Below, one piece after another: positions 54,924-64,000 of a DNA stretch of 64,000 bases. The position numbers and the translations under genes are program-made. Position 1 is the first letter of the stretch. Each line of letters begins with the position of its first letter. The notes beneath the pieces are model-generated. The model was not told the origin of the DNA and ran no database searches. It saw only the letters and a list, made by a program, of their open reading frames with translations. The stretch is from Melanopsichium pennsylvanicum. Lineage: Eukaryota; Basidiomycota; Ustilaginomycetes; Ustilaginales. The stretch is taken from positions 496,001-560,000 of the forward strand of contig OAPG01000002.1 in assembly GCA_900208305.1 (NCBI GenBank), written 5' to 3'.

Positions 54924-57188
54924 ATGTCCCTACATGCACGCCAGTCGCTCCATCCAGGGGCTATGACCCACAACGCTACCATGCCTAATCAACAACACTC
55001 GGTCACTGAACAGATCATGCAGCTTGACCAAGCCATCACATTGACACTGCAAGAGATTGATCAGAACTTTGCCACCGCACACCAAATCGTTACATCCAGA
55101 ATCTTGCCCGCCATCAAGGAGTATGGTGTTGCAAGCGCACGTGTATGGCAAGGTGCCAAGTTTTGGAAAACCTTCTACGAGGTCTCGGCCAATGTATCGC
55201 TCACAGCGCACGTCCAGACCGAATCCGAGTATGATGCCAACTCGCAACAAGGCGACGTAACTCAAAGCGTCAACGACTCGCGCGAGGATGCCACTTTGAC
55301 CAGCAACGATGATAGACGAAGCCCACGATCCGAATCTGGCTCAATCATCTACACCGACTTGGATGTCTCGGTCGCATCAGACGGCCGCGATGCGGACGCG
55401 CATAACGCAGCGGACCAGAGTGTCGAACAAGTACCAGCAGATCGCGCCCGAGCTGCCTCTCCTCCGCGCTTCAGCAACGCATCCATGGCAGCAGCCGCAC
55501 GTAGAGAAGCCGCACAGCGCAAGCAGCAGAAGCCGCGCGACCGCGAAGGTCAAGAGAACATCTTTGGTTCCGCCGAGTCGCCATTCGAGCGTTTACGCCG
55601 TGATGTCACTTCCGACCTCGGACGCGGTCTGGCCGATCCCAGCATGGACCATAGCTCTTTTCTGGCCAACAACAAAGCAAAGGGAGCTCTCGTCGCGGGC
55701 GACATGGAGAGGAATCGTGCGGCTTTGGCACAAGGCATCGAGAACCACGCTTCCACTCACGCTTCACAAGGCCGACGTCAAGTCGACCCAGACAGTTCCG
55801 ACGCTTCTTCTTTACATGACCTTCCACAATTCAAGTCATCAGCAGCATCCGGTGATCGCATGAAGACCTCTTCGACACCTAAGAAAGGCGCCCTTCTTAA
55901 CAAAGTGCTCGAGTCTGAGCACAAGCGCAACAAAGGACGTCTCAGCTATACAAAGATCCAAGCTACACCGCGAAGCTCGCAGTCCAAGTCGAATCCCTTT
56001 GCGCCTCCGAGTGTGCGCATGTGGGATGGCATCGTCGACCTGCGCAAGACGCCGCTCATATCCAAGATCAAGGGTGGCAGATCGACAAAGACTGCTTCAG
56101 GCAGCAAGCACGGATTGTCTAAACCAGCACAGGCTGCGGATGACGAGGACTGGGACTCGGATTCGTCTGACAAGGATTCGCTCGGATGGCCTGCTGGCAT
56201 GTCACCCCCGGTGACGATGCAATTCTCGGTGCCTCAGAGCCGTTACGCACAGACGCCAGCCAAGGAGGCAGCCAGAATGATGGTGGATGATCTTCTGCGC
56301 AGCGTAGGAGCTTCGAGTCCAGCGCCCAGAGTGTGGCCCAAGAGCTCGTCCAAGTCAAGAGCTGCTGAGCTTGCGACGAGATCTGGCAAGCAGCTCACGG
56401 GGACACCACTTCGAGCTGATCGCAAAGCGACCAGGCAGCGAGATCGACTGCCTACGCCTCCGACTCTCACCAAGCGTGGGCCAAGCTTGGCGCAAGAACC
56501 TACACCTAGCAGCAGCCACGTTGGATCCAGTTCTGCCAACGCGAGCTCTGCTGCGCTACTGATGGATGCCGACGAAGGCCTTGAACTGAAGGCGGCTGAT
56601 GAGCAAGGCATATCGACGGCTGATGTTCACCACCGCTTTGGTGCACTGAACCTCAAGACTGCCGGAATGCTCCCACTCGATGACGAAGACGATGATGATG
56701 ATGATGACGACGACGATGACGAGTCGTCTGATAGCGAATCGGACGATGGCGGAGACAGTATTGCTGGTTCGATGCTGTCATCGGCAGCCAAATTTTCGAC
56801 GTCGAGCAACAGCCGTCTTGGTGGAAGCAGTCAGCCAGACAGCTCTGGATGGACTAGCTCGACCATCTCTTCGTTCAATCAGCCCAAACAGGCGGGCCGA
56901 AGCATTGAGGACGACACTCTGTTTGGTGTGAGGAGCAACGCACCGCCTCGTGAGAGGGAAACGCTCGGTGGCCGTGGAGTTTCGAGTGCTAGTGGAGCAA
57001 GCGGGCCAAGCCGCTCGGCTGGGGGTGCAGCCAACGATGCGAGAAGTGAGGAATCGTTCAAGGTGTGGGGACATGTTGATGAAATGGGCACCGTGCATGG
57101 AGGTAGACCATTGGTGGATCGAGATGACACGTACAGTGCACCTAGTCCGACGCCGTTGAACATGAACGTTGGTGGTGCCCGTAAATGA
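54924..57188 (+). CDS. ask1: DASH complex subunit Ask1
   Basis: DASH/Dam1 forms rings on kinetochore microtubules and couples chromosomes to depolymerising ends; Ask1 is a structural subunit regulated by Cdk. From the ATG at 54924 the product is 754 residues. The Ask1 domain lies at the N-terminus (about residues 27-95), with QLDQAITLTLQEIDQNF, TAHQIVTSRILPAIKEYG and VWQGAKFWKTFYEVSANVSL in the expected order. The rest is disordered, with many SP/TP sites that could be Cdk targets, and an Asp-rich run (about 588-605) encoded by a GAT/GAC repeat at about 56690-56722. Fungal Ask1 proteins outside yeasts commonly have such long tails. An upstream GTG at 54906 is in frame but not a credible start. 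Confidence 0.94.
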   Translation: MSLHARQSLHPGAMTHNATMPNQQHSVTEQIMQLDQAITLTLQEIDQNFATAHQIVTSRILPAIKEYGVASARVWQGAKFWKTFYEVSANVSLTAHVQTESEYDANSQQGDVTQSVNDSREDATLTSNDDRRSPRSESGSIIYTDLDVSVASDGRDADAHNAADQSVEQVPADRARAASPPRFSNASMAAAARREAAQRKQQKPRDREGQENIFGSAESPFERLRRDVTSDLGRGLADPSMDHSSFLANNKAKGALVAGDMERNRAALAQGIENHASTHASQGRRQVDPDSSDASSLHDLPQFKSSAASGDRMKTSSTPKKGALLNKVLESEHKRNKGRLSYTKIQATPRSSQSKSNPFAPPSVRMWDGIVDLRKTPLISKIKGGRSTKTASGSKHGLSKPAQAADDEDWDSDSSDKDSLGWPAGMSPPVTMQFSVPQSRYAQTPAKEAARMMVDDLLRSVGASSPAPRVWPKSSSKSRAAELATRSGKQLTGTPLRADRKATRQRDRLPTPPTLTKRGPSLAQEPTPSSSHVGSSSANASSAALLMDADEGLELKAADEQGISTADVHHRFGALNLKTAGMLPLDDEDDDDDDDDDDDESSDSESDDGGDSIAGSMLSSAAKFSTSSNSRLGGSSQPDSSGWTSSTISSFNQPKQAGRSIEDDTLFGVRSNAPPRERETLGGRGVSSASGASGPSRSAGGAANDARSEESFKVWGHVDEMGTVHGGRPLVDRDDTYSAPSPTPLNMNVGGARK

Positions 57189-57916
57189 GAGAGACAGCCT
57201 TCGACGAGCGCGGTGATCCTGCTTGCTGTTACGATTGTAATTCATTATTGAAACATGTTTCGAGTAATCTGTAGCTCTAAGAAAACATGGCTCATTGCTG
57301 TCAGCGTGCTGATAAAATGCTGATCGACACTGAAAGACTGTACATGAAGCTAAACCGCCTCATACATACAGTATGTGACGATTCAAGTGATGAGACTTGT
57401 GAGACCACCGAAAAAAAATCCACCGATGAAAAATGGGTCGAAAAAAGCGAGCTCCTCAAAAGTGTTTTAAACCCGTCGACGGGTTCCGGTCGTGCATTAT
57501 TATTATGACTTGCATGAGGGTATTGATGTCGAAGCAAACCCCTTAAACTCACACTTGTCCATGTTGTCATCGCTGTCTTGTTGTTGCAACCAAAAGTAAA
57601 AGCACCAGAGTCGCTCAACGTGCTTTAAACAACATTTCGTCCATCCCTGCCAAATTTTGGCTGTGTTTCATCATTAGCAGTTACTCATTCACATCCTGCA
57701 TACCACCACCACCGCAAGTACTCGGCACTTCCACCATATAGCCCTGCATCCATCCTTGACCTGAGTCGGCGCTCCACACAACTCCAACACCGTTGATTGA
57801 CGCAGTTCGCCCATCCTCCAATAACATAATGCATCATCACTCAACCCAAGGCGACGCCTCAGCTTGATTCATTTTGGCAGGAAAGGCTTCGACGCTTCAG
57901 TGCTTGAGTTGGCAAC
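57189..57916. other. Intergenic: ask1 3' flank and promoter of the dysferlin-domain gene
   Basis: No gene supported. A GACGGGTTCC/ACCCGTCGACGGGT inverted repeat lies near 57471-57486. Confidence 0.5.
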
Positions 57917-60900
57917 ATGACTGACTCCCAGAACACCGCAAATTTTGGCGTTGTCGCTGCTCACAGCTCAACATCGGCTTCGGCGCCAGCGATACCACCA
58001 CCCTATCTACTCGCCGCTGTCAGACCAACACCGCTTCATGCGCTCGAGGAGCATCCGCTAACGCTTCAAGATACCCGCTCCTCCTTCGACAGCCCCGTCG
58101 GTGCTCATGACACTATATCCGCGCACGAGCCCGGTGGCAACCATCGCTTTTTACCAACACGAGCTCCCGACGAGGACGCACAAACGGCTCGTGACAAGCT
58201 CGATCGGATCGCAAAAGCACAAAAGACAAAGAGGAACTGGGCAAAGTCGACAGGCATCACCCTCGTCTTCAAAGCGTTTGGGCGTAATGACCGACGACAG
58301 CGTCGACGCAGGCACGGCATCTCTTCGGATGAAGATAGCAGCGATAGCTCTTCCAAAGAAGACGACGCGGTCAAAGAAGGCCGCGGCGAAGTCAAGCTCA
58401 TGATCACAGGAAATCCGGTCGTCACAAAGGTTTTCGATGCTGCAACTCGCGCTAGAGATCGTTTCCGTAGCCAGATTGAATCCCCTGAAGTCTCACCTCA
58501 GAACGAGGAATCGCCCTTCCGCTTCTCCATGGGCAGACCTGGCAGCTCTCTGGCTAGACGCTTCCGTCCAGCATCGACAACACCTCCTCCGGAAGCAGCA
58601 TTGAAAACCTCGATACCTTATCCGTCTGGCGAGCTCCCATTTCGAAGATCAATGGACAGCCCATCGGCCCTGCCGGAACGTCCCAAATCAAGAGCTCGTC
58701 AAACTCTGAACCCCGAATTGTTGGTCGTAGACGAGGAAGGTCAGCAGCACCAAGCTACCGAGCTCACTGATCAGAAAGGCCTACATCGTCCGGAGGCCCC
58801 CTCCAACAGAAGTCCTAATAGTCGTACACCGAATAGCCTTGTCTCCAGCCCGCCGAGCAGCCCTGGCAACCAGCCAGCACACCGTACGCCTTCAAGCTTC
58901 GTTGACGGCGCCGTTCATGACGAACCTGATCATCAGAATCCTGAAATTGTCCCCACAAGGCGAAATTTGCCCTCGCCTGATGCGTCTTCGGGATCTGGCG
59001 ACTCTAGCGACGACGATCTCGACGAAAGTGCGATCATGTCCGATTCCGACGAAGGCGGAGACAACATGCTCAAGATTAACATGTTGAACCTCGAACACGG
59101 TGAGACGCTCACAAAGGAACAGATCAAGCGCCGAAAGAAGCTGATTCGCCGCGAAATCCAACGCAGAAAGGCCAACGGCGAGCCTGTCGACGATCTCATA
59201 CATTTGCATGGAAAAGTCGGCCAGCTGAGCCACAAAGTATCGTCTCGTGTGTCCAAAGGCATCCACTATGCTTCGAGCCAAAGTCGAAATCGCCGCGCCA
59301 TGGACCGCTACTCGCCACACCCCATGGCGCTATCTCTGCAGACGAGTGATCTTCCACGAAGCAGCTCTGCGCAGAGTGCCAGTGCCGATCGCGGCATCAC
59401 ACCCTTTTCACCCATTGCCCCATCCGTTTCTCGCACAAGCAACGCCTTTGGCCAAAGGCGTGAGTCAGTTGCCACCATCGCCAGTAGCCGTAGAAGCTCC
59501 ATGACCGTCGATGAAGATGATATTCCCGATGGTGACGGTGGAAGTAGCCTCCGCAGGTTTAGCACCATCGACCGCTCCTTCCTCAGCTCGCGCAACAGCA
59601 TCCGCAAGTATCTCCATGCGCCCAACATGATCAAGCGTCGACGTAGAAAGAAGTGGGAAGCCGAGATGACAGCGCTGGAACAGGCGGCCGAGGCCGAAGC
59701 GCGCAAAGCTGACCCGGAGGCAGAACTCGACAACATGCTTGCCAAGTATGCAGAGCAGCAGGCTCCGTCCGACGCCACCAAAGTCAAGTACGAATTCGAT
59801 GTGCTTTACGAGAATCAACGTGGGTTGCTCGTGTTTGGCATTCCCAAATTCAGCCCGAGAACGCTCTTTCAGTGGGATCCTTCGCCATGGACGTCTTCCA
59901 GCGGCAAGCCATCGCCGTACAACATCGCCAATGCTCAGCTGCCGGATCCTTCGTGGGAATGGGCCTATCAGGAATGGTACATTGACATGACTGGAGATGT
60001 GGATGAGGCAGGCTGGCAGTACAGTGGCAACTTTGGCAGAAGATTCTGGCCCAACGTTCACTTCCCACACGGGAAGATAGGCCTTCCCAAGACAGGCGCT
60101 GACGGTATCCTGGAAATGAACGCTCGCCTAGCAGAAAAGGAGAAAAAGCGGAAAGAAAAGGAGAGCACCAAAGAAGATGGCGGGTTTGAAGCAATCAAGC
60201 GCTCTGCAAGGGCGCGCTCCAGCAAGTGGACCGGCACGCCGGATGCGTGGACGTTTGTTCGCCGTCGACGATGGATTCGCTTACGTCGCAGAAAGCCACT
60301 TGCTGTTGCCAATAATCTCAAGTTGGGCGAAGGGCTGCATGGCAAGGCTGCATCTCCGGCCCACGAGGTCCATGTCTCTGACCTTGGCGGCAACGCTGCA
60401 ATGTCTCCGGGAAAAAGAGTCGTCGAAGCAGACCAAAGCGACGACGAGCAGGACAAGGAGAGCTCGCTGGGAGGATCCGAAGAATCCGATTCATCAAGTG
60501 AGGACGACGACACGCTCTATGCCCCAGCCTACGGCCGACAATCCGGCTTCCTCCCACGTCGTCTACCAGGAGACATGTCTAATGGTCGTGATGCAACCAA
60601 AAGCAAAGATCCTCGCGCACGACGAAGGGCCCGCAAGCATGCTCGAGAGTTTACTGGAACCATCCGTGAACTCAAGAGCCTCTTGCCGAGCATCATCGCT
60701 ATGGACCGAGAAGCCAAGGCTCAAAAGGCGCCGACGGGGTCTACCGCATCACAGAGTTCCTACAAGTGGGCGATGCTCAAGATCAACAAAATCGATGCTA
60801 GAAATCCGTTCATCAGCTGGCATTTTGTCAAGCATAGATTGCAGGATGAGGATATGGCGTTTGCTGCAACGACGTTACGCACGATGGAGAGGAAATTTCA

Positions 60901-62581
60901 GCAGCGCCAATTGGCTTCCATTCACAAGCGCGGCGAGACTGCCACCGACGGCGATGCTGGCACATCTTCGCATGCACCAATCCCTTCGAGCTTCGGCGGA
61001 CCAAGCCGAAGAATCAGATTTGACGGCCTGGTCCCCATCCCTGACGCAGGTGAAGCATCCACTTCCCAATTGGGGGTCGACAAGTCCGACAATTCAGATG
61101 CACTCTGCTCCCGCCCGTCGGAACCATTCGCCGCCAATCCAACAGAAGGTCACGAGCTGACCCGTGAGGCTCTGATAGAGATCAATTTCGCCCGGGTCCT
61201 CCGCGTGCTTCGGGCTTGCAAGATCGACCGCCAGCGAATGGATCTCTGGAAGCTCTGGCTTGGTGTTGTATCCCTCGAAATGCTGAATGAGACCGCACGA
61301 AAGGAAGACCTGGCAGCCCTCGGCCTATTGGTCCCCAGCACGGAACCCGCCGCTGACCATCCGCTGCCAACCACTTCAGCGTCACCGACGCCGATCGACG
61401 CTCTGCACTTCAGCGGAGGCTCTTCTTTCCGCTATCGCCACCGAGCGGAGAAAGCAAAAGCTCGATGGCGAGCTTCGGTTCCGAGTCCTGACGCATCTGA
61501 CGTCTGGGACGTACTCGAGCGAAAGTTGGACGCCATCTTGCTCTTGTTCGAGTTTCAGTCCAACCGCGCACAGCTTATCAGACTCTTGCTTACCGTCCAC
61601 GCAAGACTGCATCCAGATCACGTCTATAGAGATCGTTCGCTTCGAGCAAACCCCGTCGAGCTGTCTCCTGCGCACGTGCACGGAGAAGCAGCTGAGATGG
61701 GCGGCAACCATTCTGGAGGAGCTTTCGGGTCGCGCCTTGACGGCTGGAAACGGGCCGGGTTGCCGAGATTGGAATTCTTCTCTGACCTCGAAAGGACTTT
61801 GGCTGCGCTACCTGGCAACGATGCCACGACGAATAGCCAGTACATTTTGAGCCAGCTAAGTCCCGATGAAGAGCTCGACAGTGTCGCTATGCCCTTGGAC
61901 CACCACAACCACCATCAGAGTTCCAACGCGTTGATTGACAAGTTGGAAGCCGAGGCTTTGTCGGAAAAGTTCTTGGACCATGAAAAGATCCCTTCCGGCT
62001 TGCATGAGGATGGCGGGGATGTGATCAAGCGTCCAACAAGCGCGACTGGGCAGAGACTGAGTGTTTTTGAACATGGGGATAGGATGAAGATATCGAGAAG
62101 TCCAAGTCCAATCGTAAGGGCGCCGTCTGTGCCACTTCCATATAGACATTCGCTTATGACGTCGACGATGGCTTTGAATCGAGGCAGTTGCTCCACGCAA
62201 GGAGGATCAAGCTCGATGAGTATCTTGGAGAGGCAGAAAGGGTTGGGGGAATCGGCCAAATCTAGTCCTGCGACTTCGGTCCCTGGTGTTGAGGATGATT
62301 CGCAGCGGCCTGATCTTTCGTTCAAAGGGCCGAATTTCATGATTGCTCCTCGATCGGAACACGCAAAGACCCAGACACACGTATTGCAGTCAACGCCTCG
62401 GGCAGCACACAAGGCGACGGAATCGAATCTCCCTGAGCAACTCGACACCGGAGGTGGTGCTGTGTCAGTGACCCAGTCGATGGCGACAGCAGAAGAAGCG
62501 GAATTTTTTAAAGGGCAAAAGAGCCCATTCCGAGGGATAACCAAAGACACACCGCGTCAGCTATTTAGTCCAAGACCATAA
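57917..62581 (+). CDS. Large dysferlin/peroxin-domain protein, Mug65/Spo73-like
   Basis: The intronless product is 1554 residues. The first 580 residues are mostly disordered with basic and Ser-rich runs. A conserved core starts at about 625 (YEFDVLYENQRGLLVFGIPKF) and includes SWEWAYQEWYIDMTGDVDEAGWQYSGNF and later GTPDAWTFVRRRRWIRLRRR (about 773-793): the paired N- and C-terminal dysferlin motifs found in Pex23/Pex30 and TECPR1 proteins and in fission-yeast Mug65 and budding-yeast Spo73. A second conserved block (about 948-985, ARNPFISWHFVKHRLQDEDM) and a helical region around 1100-1280 follow. Known relatives act in prospore membrane growth or ER-membrane shaping. No transmembrane segment is evident, unlike Pex30. 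Direct role in this fungus is unknown. Confidence 0.82.
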   Translation: MTDSQNTANFGVVAAHSSTSASAPAIPPPYLLAAVRPTPLHALEEHPLTLQDTRSSFDSPVGAHDTISAHEPGGNHRFLPTRAPDEDAQTARDKLDRIAKAQKTKRNWAKSTGITLVFKAFGRNDRRQRRRRHGISSDEDSSDSSSKEDDAVKEGRGEVKLMITGNPVVTKVFDAATRARDRFRSQIESPEVSPQNEESPFRFSMGRPGSSLARRFRPASTTPPPEAALKTSIPYPSGELPFRRSMDSPSALPERPKSRARQTLNPELLVVDEEGQQHQATELTDQKGLHRPEAPSNRSPNSRTPNSLVSSPPSSPGNQPAHRTPSSFVDGAVHDEPDHQNPEIVPTRRNLPSPDASSGSGDSSDDDLDESAIMSDSDEGGDNMLKINMLNLEHGETLTKEQIKRRKKLIRREIQRRKANGEPVDDLIHLHGKVGQLSHKVSSRVSKGIHYASSQSRNRRAMDRYSPHPMALSLQTSDLPRSSSAQSASADRGITPFSPIAPSVSRTSNAFGQRRESVATIASSRRSSMTVDEDDIPDGDGGSSLRRFSTIDRSFLSSRNSIRKYLHAPNMIKRRRRKKWEAEMTALEQAAEAEARKADPEAELDNMLAKYAEQQAPSDATKVKYEFDVLYENQRGLLVFGIPKFSPRTLFQWDPSPWTSSSGKPSPYNIANAQLPDPSWEWAYQEWYIDMTGDVDEAGWQYSGNFGRRFWPNVHFPHGKIGLPKTGADGILEMNARLAEKEKKRKEKESTKEDGGFEAIKRSARARSSKWTGTPDAWTFVRRRRWIRLRRRKPLAVANNLKLGEGLHGKAASPAHEVHVSDLGGNAAMSPGKRVVEADQSDDEQDKESSLGGSEESDSSSEDDDTLYAPAYGRQSGFLPRRLPGDMSNGRDATKSKDPRARRRARKHAREFTGTIRELKSLLPSIIAMDREAKAQKAPTGSTASQSSYKWAMLKINKIDARNPFISWHFVKHRLQDEDMAFAATTLRTMERKFQQRQLASIHKRGETATDGDAGTSSHAPIPSSFGGPSRRIRFDGLVPIPDAGEASTSQLGVDKSDNSDALCSRPSEPFAANPTEGHELTREALIEINFARVLRVLRACKIDRQRMDLWKLWLGVVSLEMLNETARKEDLAALGLLVPSTEPAADHPLPTTSASPTPIDALHFSGGSSFRYRHRAEKAKARWRASVPSPDASDVWDVLERKLDAILLLFEFQSNRAQLIRLLLTVHARLHPDHVYRDRSLRANPVELSPAHVHGEAAEMGGNHSGGAFGSRLDGWKRAGLPRLEFFSDLERTLAALPGNDATTNSQYILSQLSPDEELDSVAMPLDHHNHHQSSNALIDKLEAEALSEKFLDHEKIPSGLHEDGGDVIKRPTSATGQRLSVFEHGDRMKISRSPSPIVRAPSVPLPYRHSLMTSTMALNRGSCSTQGGSSSMSILERQKGLGESAKSSPATSVPGVEDDSQRPDLSFKGPNFMIAPRSEHAKTQTHVLQSTPRAAHKATESNLPEQLDTGGGAVSVTQSMATAEEAEFFKGQKSPFRGITKDTPRQLFSPRP

Positions 62582-62933
62582 ATTCCGACTCGAAGCGACT
62601 AGAGACATATTTTGATTGCTTCCTCAAACAACCACATCACTAGTGACCATCTTGGATGTTTTTAACACTCCTTACAGTATCATTTTCACTTTCATTTTGC
62701 ATGCTAATTTCACGTTTGGCAAAACCAATCTTTCCAACGTTTGCCTGTCCTTCTGTCTAACATCTATCTACTCCCTTTCCAACAAACGTTAGAAATTTCA
62801 CACATTTGCATCTCCCGAAAGCACAAAGAGAGGGAAAGAGGATGTTATTATTTGTTTAACGTCGCAAAAAAAGCAGGCGGATCAAAACCCCCCACCCCCC
62901 CCCCCCCCCCCTTTTTTGTTTTAATTTTAATAA
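62582..62933. other. Convergent 3' flanks with a C17 homopolymer
   Basis: No gene. A run of 17 C (62895-62911), preceded by a C6 block, lies 22 bases past the stop codon of the minus-strand eIF2B gene, giving its transcript a G17 run followed by a second G block. Confidence 0.7.
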
Positions 62934-64000
62934 TTACAAGACAATATCGTCCTGATGATAATTCTCCTTAACCAACCTATAAACGTAACTCGGTGGATGT
63001 TCACCCACATTTGTGATAAACACATCCACTAAATGAGGAGCAACATAATCGTAAGCATTGCTAACGATTTCAGCGTTTTCAACAATACTACTACTAGTCG
63101 CATAATCGAACAATGCCGATGGACCTAATGCACCCACCGTGGAAGTGTTTGAAAAGTTTTGAATCGAAGATGACCACTCTGGACAAATCTTGTACACACC
63201 TGTCAAGATTACGACGGGTGTAGAATGCTGTTTAGCCGCCAGAGCGGTAGCAAAAGCACCTGCACTAGAAATGAGACCTCCATTAGCCAAAACTGCATGG
63301 GCACCTAGTACAACTTTAGAAACACGAGGCATGACGGCAAAAATGCTACTATCTGGAATTAGCAACACCGAAATTCCAGCTTTAGTTAACGATCGAGCCA
63401 GATCATGCCCCGCGTACGAAGGCGCCGTTTCCGCAACAATCACAGTGAACTTTCGATCTTTAGCAGCAGCAGAGAAAAAACCTTGAACCGTGCCACTCGC
63501 ACCAAGAGTCAGGATGACTTCACCCGAATGAATGTGATCCCTCGACACTTTCGAGATGTTGTCATCCACAGTTTCCAACTCGTCGATCAAGTCTTGAATG
63601 GCTTGGATCAGAAGAGGTTTGAGAAAATAAGCTCCTGCCGATTTCTTGGCCATGACCGACTTGGTATCATCGTCCTTTTGTTCATCCGAGTCTTGATCTG
63701 ACTCAGTTTCGGACTCGTCTTGAGAATTCTCCTGCTCGTCCTCTTCTTGATCATCGTTCAAAGTGGCAGTGTTGCGAGAAGGGCCACGATGCATTGCTTT
63801 CTCCGCCTCGGCTTCACCCGCAGCATCTTCGGTGAGACTCACGCCGCTCATGTGTTGAGAAAGCTGGGTGAAACTCGAATCAAATATACCGCTGCCTTTG
63901 CGAGAGAGCGAAGCATGAGGAGTGGAAGCATAGCTGCCATCGGCTGGAGTATGGGCCAAACTCGACGTGGTGGATGTAACCATAGCTCCCGCAGCGACGA
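62934..64000 (-). CDS. gcd7: Translation initiation factor eIF2B subunit beta (5' part off window)
   Basis: eIF2B exchanges GDP for GTP on eIF2; beta belongs to the regulatory subcomplex that senses phosphorylated eIF2. The C-terminal fold is complete: YFLKPLLIQAIQDLIDELE, HIHSGEVILTLGASGTV, FTVIVAETAPSYAGHDLA, MPRVSKVVLGAHAVLANGG, and the end DVFITNVGEHPPSYVYRLV followed by NYHQDDIVL, all as in the family. Although an ATG occurs at 63983, the frame is open to the window edge. The roughly 100-residue N-terminal helical domain expected before this region is not present, so the true start must lie to the right of 64000. An acidic Asp/Glu/Gln insert (about 60-100 residues after 63983) replaces the short linker of other species. 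Confidence 0.95.
   Translation of the reverse strand, partial: VAAGAMVTSTTSSLAHTPADGSYASTPHASLSRKGSGIFDSSFTQLSQHMSGVSLTEDAAGEAEAEKAMHRGPSRNTATLNDDQEEDEQENSQDESETESDQDSDEQKDDDTKSVMAKKSAGAYFLKPLLIQAIQDLIDELETVDDNISKVSRDHIHSGEVILTLGASGTVQGFFSAAAKDRKFTVIVAETAPSYAGHDLARSLTKAGISVLLIPDSSIFAVMPRVSKVVLGAHAVLANGGLISSAGAFATALAAKQHSTPVVILTGVYKICPEWSSSIQNFSNTSTVGALGPSALFDYATSSSIVENAEIVSNAYDYVAPHLVDVFITNVGEHPPSYVYRLVKENYHQDDIVL

Noticed and set aside
59465..60070. Minus-strand 201-codon open frame
   Set aside because: Antisense to the dysferlin-domain gene over its conserved core.

Overview
The window is nuclear DNA of a basidiomycete fungus, most likely a smut fungus (Ustilaginales) or a close yeast-like relative. 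The evidence is long, mostly intronless genes; short introns of about 95-140 bases with GTRAGT donors and, in several, CTAAC/CTGAC-like branch sites; proteins with long Ser/Ala/Gln-rich disordered stretches; and a Ras protein of basidiomycete Ras1 layout. Species cannot be fixed from the sequence alone. No tRNA, rRNA, CRISPR array, intact transposon, plasmid or phage feature was seen.

Layout, left to right. 1-5003 (-) is a SANT-domain co-repressor (Snt1/N-CoR type) that runs off the left edge. 5984-6564 (-) is the E2 enzyme Ubc4 with one intron. 8241-8614 (-) is a small spliced protein with a mitochondrial-type N-terminus. 11324-15757 (-) is a 1477-residue single-pass membrane protein of unknown role. 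17586-18482 (-) is Alg13, divergent from a MOSC-domain protein at 18816-20039 (+), which converges on a Csm1/Pcs1 monopolin subunit at 20186-21520 (-). 22559-23300 (-) is a Ras GTPase. After a 4.4 kb gap come a Golgi-type apyrase at 27752-30631 (+), Tma46 at 31470-32540 (-), tyrosyl-DNA phosphodiesterase Tdp1 at 33221-35484 (-, three exons) and a divergent SET-domain methyltransferase at 35765-37285 (+). 37851-39866 (-) is an unrecognised coiled-coil protein, 41132-45121 (-) a Pps1-type dual-specificity phosphatase, 48075-49964 (-) the bifunctional purine enzyme Ade2, 52075-54000 (+) an Sds23-like CBS protein, 54924-57188 (+) the DASH subunit Ask1, 57917-62581 (+) a large dysferlin-domain protein (Mug65/Spo73 type), and 62934-64000 (-) eIF2B beta, cut by the right edge.

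The genes do not form a cluster for one pathway. Several are individually tied to chromosome segregation and cell-cycle control (Csm1, Ask1, Sds23, Pps1), glycosylation (Alg13, apyrase), translation (Tma46, eIF2B beta), DNA repair (Tdp1) and chromatin (Snt1-like, SET protein). Intergenic regions are long (up to 4.4 kb) and rich in microsatellites. A few gaps hold coding-like open frames without starts that may be remnants. I did not find a convincing novel multi-gene system. The most open items are the large membrane protein, the G-homopolymers just after two stop codons, and the degraded coding-like fragments.
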